Source: an uncultured Verrucomicrobiales bacterium (lineage in GTDB: Bacteria; Verrucomicrobiota; Verrucomicrobiia; Verrucomicrobiales; Akkermansiaceae). From it: a stretch of 64,000 nt of DNA. The stretch lies in NCBI GenBank assembly GCA_937928735.1, contig CALFVF010000020.1, positions 1-64,000 on the forward strand. Reading direction: 5' to 3'. Shown here in pieces: positions 61,319 to 64,000 of the stretch (positions are counted from its first letter, which is position 1; each line of letters opens with the position of its first letter). The translations under genes were made by a program, and so were the position numbers. The notes beneath the pieces were generated by a model that worked only from the letters and a program-made list of their open reading frames with translations, ran no database searches and was not told where the DNA came from.

Positions 61319-64000
61319 TTAGGATAATACGGGTTTTTGGATCGCTTCTTCGAGGCGTTTGAGGGCGTCTTGATCCTCTTCTTTGAGTCCTTCTGCATTA
61401 GTCACATATATCGTGTCCATGGCGGCTCCTTTTTCGGTACAGATCCGTGCCTGCACGGTGACAAATCCAGCATGATCAATCGCTCGGAAGAGGTCATGGA
61501 GAAGGGCAATGCGGTCGAGAGACTGGATAACGACCGCATTGTAATGTGGGCTGAGATGATTATTGATGTAGGCTCTTACTGGGAAAGGAATTCCAGAATC
61601 ACTGTCGTCTTTTCTTAAGAAATTCTTTTTGCGCTTGAGGTAGGCAGAAGGGTCATAGCTCTCTGTGGAGAAAATGTCTGCTAAAGTTGTTTTTACTCTC
61701 TTCTGAGAGGATTTGTTAGAAACTGGTGTGAGCTGGGTGGTGCAGACATTAAAGATATCACAAACCACTCCATCACTCCTCGTGAAGACATCCGCAGAGA
61801 TGATATTGATTTCTTCTGTTGCGAGCGCGCAGCAGACTTTCTCAAGAAGCTGGGGCTTATTCCACGTGGTGACAATGAGCTCGCTGTAGCCCCTGTCTTC
61901 GCGGTTGATCCAGCGAAGATCCACCTCGTTCTCATTGCCAGAGAGGTGAGAGTTTTTGAGAAATCGGCGGGCAGCGCGCACGTGAATAGCCACATTCTGA
62001 GCCCTTCGAAAGCGGAAGTAGCGCTCAGGCATACTCATGAAATGCTGCTCAAGCTGTTCGTGGTACTTGGGGTCTAGAAGGCGCTTGGTGCGCTTTTTGA
62101 GATCTTCTTTTTCTTCCTCGATTCCACCTGAGTATTGGTGCTGACCTTCGCGCAGGAATTTACTCGTCGCATGGTAGAGCTGAAGCATGAGTGTTTCCTT
62201 CCAGGGTGACCAGGCTTCTTCATTGGTGCCATTCGAGTCCGCGTAGGTGAAGAGTAAGAGTGCATTGAGGCGCTCTTCGGTTCCCATGATGGCTGCGAAT
62301 TCTTCGATCACCTCGGGATCTTCGAGGTTTCTGCTAGTGGCGTGGCGCCAGTAGGTGAGGTGGTGATCCACGAGCCAGGTGAGTAGTCCTCGCCGGCTGC
62401 CTCGAATACAGAATCGGCTACAAACCTGAGAGGCTAACATCGCGGAGCCATCAATGTGCTCACGCACGTCTTCCGCGCGGCCAGAGTCATGAAGGATGAG
62501 TGCGAGATAGAGCGCGTAGGGGTCTTCGATATCTTGGAACAGATCGCGATAGATCGCTTTTTCTTTCGAGGTGTCCTCAATGAGTGCGTCTAACTGATCG
62601 ATGCAGCGAAGCGTGTGCTCGTCTGCCGTATAGCGATGAAAGAACTCATGTTGCACCAGACAGTCCATAGCACCAAACTCTGGTAAATAGAGACCGAGGA
62701 ATCCGACTCGGTGCATCTGGCGAAGACTCTGGGCAACTTCTCCCTTGCGCTCAAGAATCGCACGGAATGTTTCTCTATTGGCCTTATTGTGGCGGAACAC
62801 ATCATCCACCAGACCGTGAGAGGCGATAATGGCTCTTCGCATCTGCGGGCTAAAGCGCAGCTGACGCTTCTGGCAGTGTAGAAACACTCGCATGAGGCGA
62901 GATGGGTCTTCTTTAAAGATTTTTGAATGTGCAGGGTAGAGGAGGCCTTTTTTGGCGACACACTCATCAAAGGTAATTGACTTTCTGTTAGTTTGACCTC
63001 GCTTAAGAATCAGGCTCTTCCAGCCATTTGTTTGTTCTTCCTCGATCTCGATTTCGAGTGTCTGCATGACAGACCATGTGACATGATAGAGAGTTCTGGT
63101 ATGTCGGTAGTAGTCTCGCATGAAGGACTCACAGCGGCGCAGAATACTCTCCTCTGGGTAGTTGAAATTCGTAGCCACCACCCCCTGTAGCCTGAGCGTG
63201 AGAATGTCAGTGGACTTACCACTTTCGTAGTGAAGTTCATTTCTCACTCGGTGGAGGAAGTCATAGGCTTCGGTGATTTCCTTTAGTCCATGCTTGGTGA
63301 TGATCTTTTGCTCGACTAGCTGCTGAAGGTCACGCGTGCCGAGTTTAGCCTCAGCGACCCAGAGAATACTCTGGTAGTCTCTGAGACCTCCGCAGGATTC
63401 TTTCACATTGGGCTCTTGGAGAAAGACTGTTTTTGAGTACTTTTTATGACGACTACGGAGGTCGGAGCGCCTTAGCTCGAAGAAAGCCTCAGGATTCTTC
63501 TCAATGCATTCTTGCTTGAAGCGTTTACGGAAGTCCTCAAAGAGACTCTCATCACCCGCGAGTAGGCGCGCGTCCATCAGAGCTGTTTTGGACTGCTGCT
63601 CGGTCTTCGCCTCTGCAATACACTCAACGGCATTTCGCGTCGCATGCCCCACCTTAAAGCCGACATCCCAGAGCACGTAGAGAATGGACTGGACGAACTC
63701 GGAGACCTCACTGGAAATCTTATTAGAGGCCTTAGGCAGGAGAAAGAGCAGGTCAATGTCTGAGCCGGGGTTGAGCAGCCCTCGGCCATAGCCACCCACA
63801 GCGATCATGGAAACCTGAGTCCCCTGATCAGTGTGAATGTCTGCGGCATTCTTAAAAATCGCCACAAGGACAGTGTCGAGAAGGACTCCCCGAGCACTCG
63901 CTACCTCGATACCTCCGGCACCATCTCGGTGGTATTGTTGGATCGCTTTATCTCCGATCTCGAGGAATTCCTTATAGCGATTGGTTCGCTCTTGGGGAGG
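61319..64000 (-). CDS. glnD: PII uridylyltransferase (GlnD), truncated at the window edge
   Basis: Bifunctional uridylyltransferase/uridylyl-removing enzyme that reports glutamine status by modifying PII. 893 residues are visible; the frame stays open to base 64000, so the N-terminus is outside the window. A GTG at 63865 is in frame, but the 45 codons before it (KEFLEIGDKAIQQYHRDGAG) fit the family. Nucleotidyltransferase motif GGYGRGLLNPGSDIDLLFL, GlnD-linker segment KESCGGLRDYQSILW, HD domain ALYLALILHDSGRAEDVREH, and two C-terminal ACT domains (ELIVTTWNKPQLLEKVCCAL and ALLHDLFRAIDHAGFVTV) are seen. Convergent with the kinase gene. Confidence 0.95.
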   Translation of the reverse strand, partial: PPQERTNRYKEFLEIGDKAIQQYHRDGAGGIEVASARGVLLDTVLVAIFKNAADIHTDQGTQVSMIAVGGYGRGLLNPGSDIDLLFLLPKASNKISSEVSEFVQSILYVLWDVGFKVGHATRNAVECIAEAKTEQQSKTALMDARLLAGDESLFEDFRKRFKQECIEKNPEAFFELRRSDLRSRHKKYSKTVFLQEPNVKESCGGLRDYQSILWVAEAKLGTRDLQQLVEQKIITKHGLKEITEAYDFLHRVRNELHYESGKSTDILTLRLQGVVATNFNYPEESILRRCESFMRDYYRHTRTLYHVTWSVMQTLEIEIEEEQTNGWKSLILKRGQTNRKSITFDECVAKKGLLYPAHSKIFKEDPSRLMRVFLHCQKRQLRFSPQMRRAIIASHGLVDDVFRHNKANRETFRAILERKGEVAQSLRQMHRVGFLGLYLPEFGAMDCLVQHEFFHRYTADEHTLRCIDQLDALIEDTSKEKAIYRDLFQDIEDPYALYLALILHDSGRAEDVREHIDGSAMLASQVCSRFCIRGSRRGLLTWLVDHHLTYWRHATSRNLEDPEVIEEFAAIMGTEERLNALLLFTYADSNGTNEEAWSPWKETLMLQLYHATSKFLREGQHQYSGGIEEEKEDLKKRTKRLLDPKYHEQLEQHFMSMPERYFRFRRAQNVAIHVRAARRFLKNSHLSGNENEVDLRWINREDRGYSELIVTTWNKPQLLEKVCCALATEEINIISADVFTRSDGVVCDIFNVCTTQLTPVSNKSSQKRVKTTLADIFSTESYDPSAYLKRKKNFLRKDDSDSGIPFPVRAYINNHLSPHYNAVVIQSLDRIALLHDLFRAIDHAGFVTVQARICTEKGAAMDTIYVTNAEGLKEEDQDALKRLEEAIQKPVLS

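Overview
The window is a run of chromosomal housekeeping and accessory genes from a bacterium that most resembles the Verrucomicrobiota, probably the Verrucomicrobiales (Rubritalea/Akkermansia side). This placement is inference. It rests on a divergent FtsZ with a long acidic tail, ECF-sigma/Ser-Thr-kinase pairs of the PVC type, secreted W-x-x-x-(D/E)P repeat proteins, moderate GC, weak or absent Shine-Dalgarno sequences, and Gram-negative envelope genes (LpxI, Pst, lipoproteins). Both strands are densely coded. There is one tRNA and no rRNA, CRISPR array or intact mobile element.

Layout: 0-13 kb holds purD, a small secreted protein, and a minus-strand block (MidA-type methyltransferase, acyl-ACP synthetase, nusB, ribH). 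An HtrA-type protease follows with a decayed paralogue, then a membrane protein, an ECF sigma factor/kinase pair, a stand-alone CoaB and tRNA-Leu(CAG). 13-23 kb opens with a very AT-rich, palindrome-laden gap. It continues with a secreted repeat protein, a secreted beta-helix protein, a bactofilin, a disordered basic/acidic protein, ilvB-ilvN behind a possible attenuator, leuB and ndk. 23-33 kb has a fungal-type cystathionine gamma-synthase, ftsZ, a coiled-coil membrane protein, ftsK, a YyaL-type thioredoxin-domain protein and lpxI. 33-38 kb is a GldA/F/G-like ABC exporter operon ending in a DUF4340 protein. 38-44 kb has an orphan integrase arm-type domain, cysS, hemB, and a rimB-rimK-desuccinylase trio. 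44-48 kb is pstSCAB on the minus strand. 48-64 kb has a redox-dead thioredoxin-fold protein, lipA, a Nudix hydrolase, an alpha/beta hydrolase lipoprotein, lepA, pyrH, frr, a GH20 hexosaminidase between two near-identical terminators, a zinc-ribbon Ser/Thr kinase, and glnD running off the right edge.

Functional themes: branched-chain amino acid synthesis (ilvBN, leuB), cell division (ftsZ, ftsK and the coiled-coil protein between them), phosphate uptake (pst), nitrogen sensing (glnD), translation (cysS, lepA, frr, tRNA-Leu), and envelope proteolysis and signalling (HtrA pair, two kinases, ECF sigma).

I did not find one clear-cut new multi-gene system. The best leads are an HtrA-like protein with its PDZ domain placed inside the protease fold and a Cys where the catalytic Ser should be, a NusB with a large insertion, altered FtsZ catalytic-loop residues, the coiled-coil protein between ftsZ and ftsK, and the palindrome cluster at 13.1-13.5 kb.
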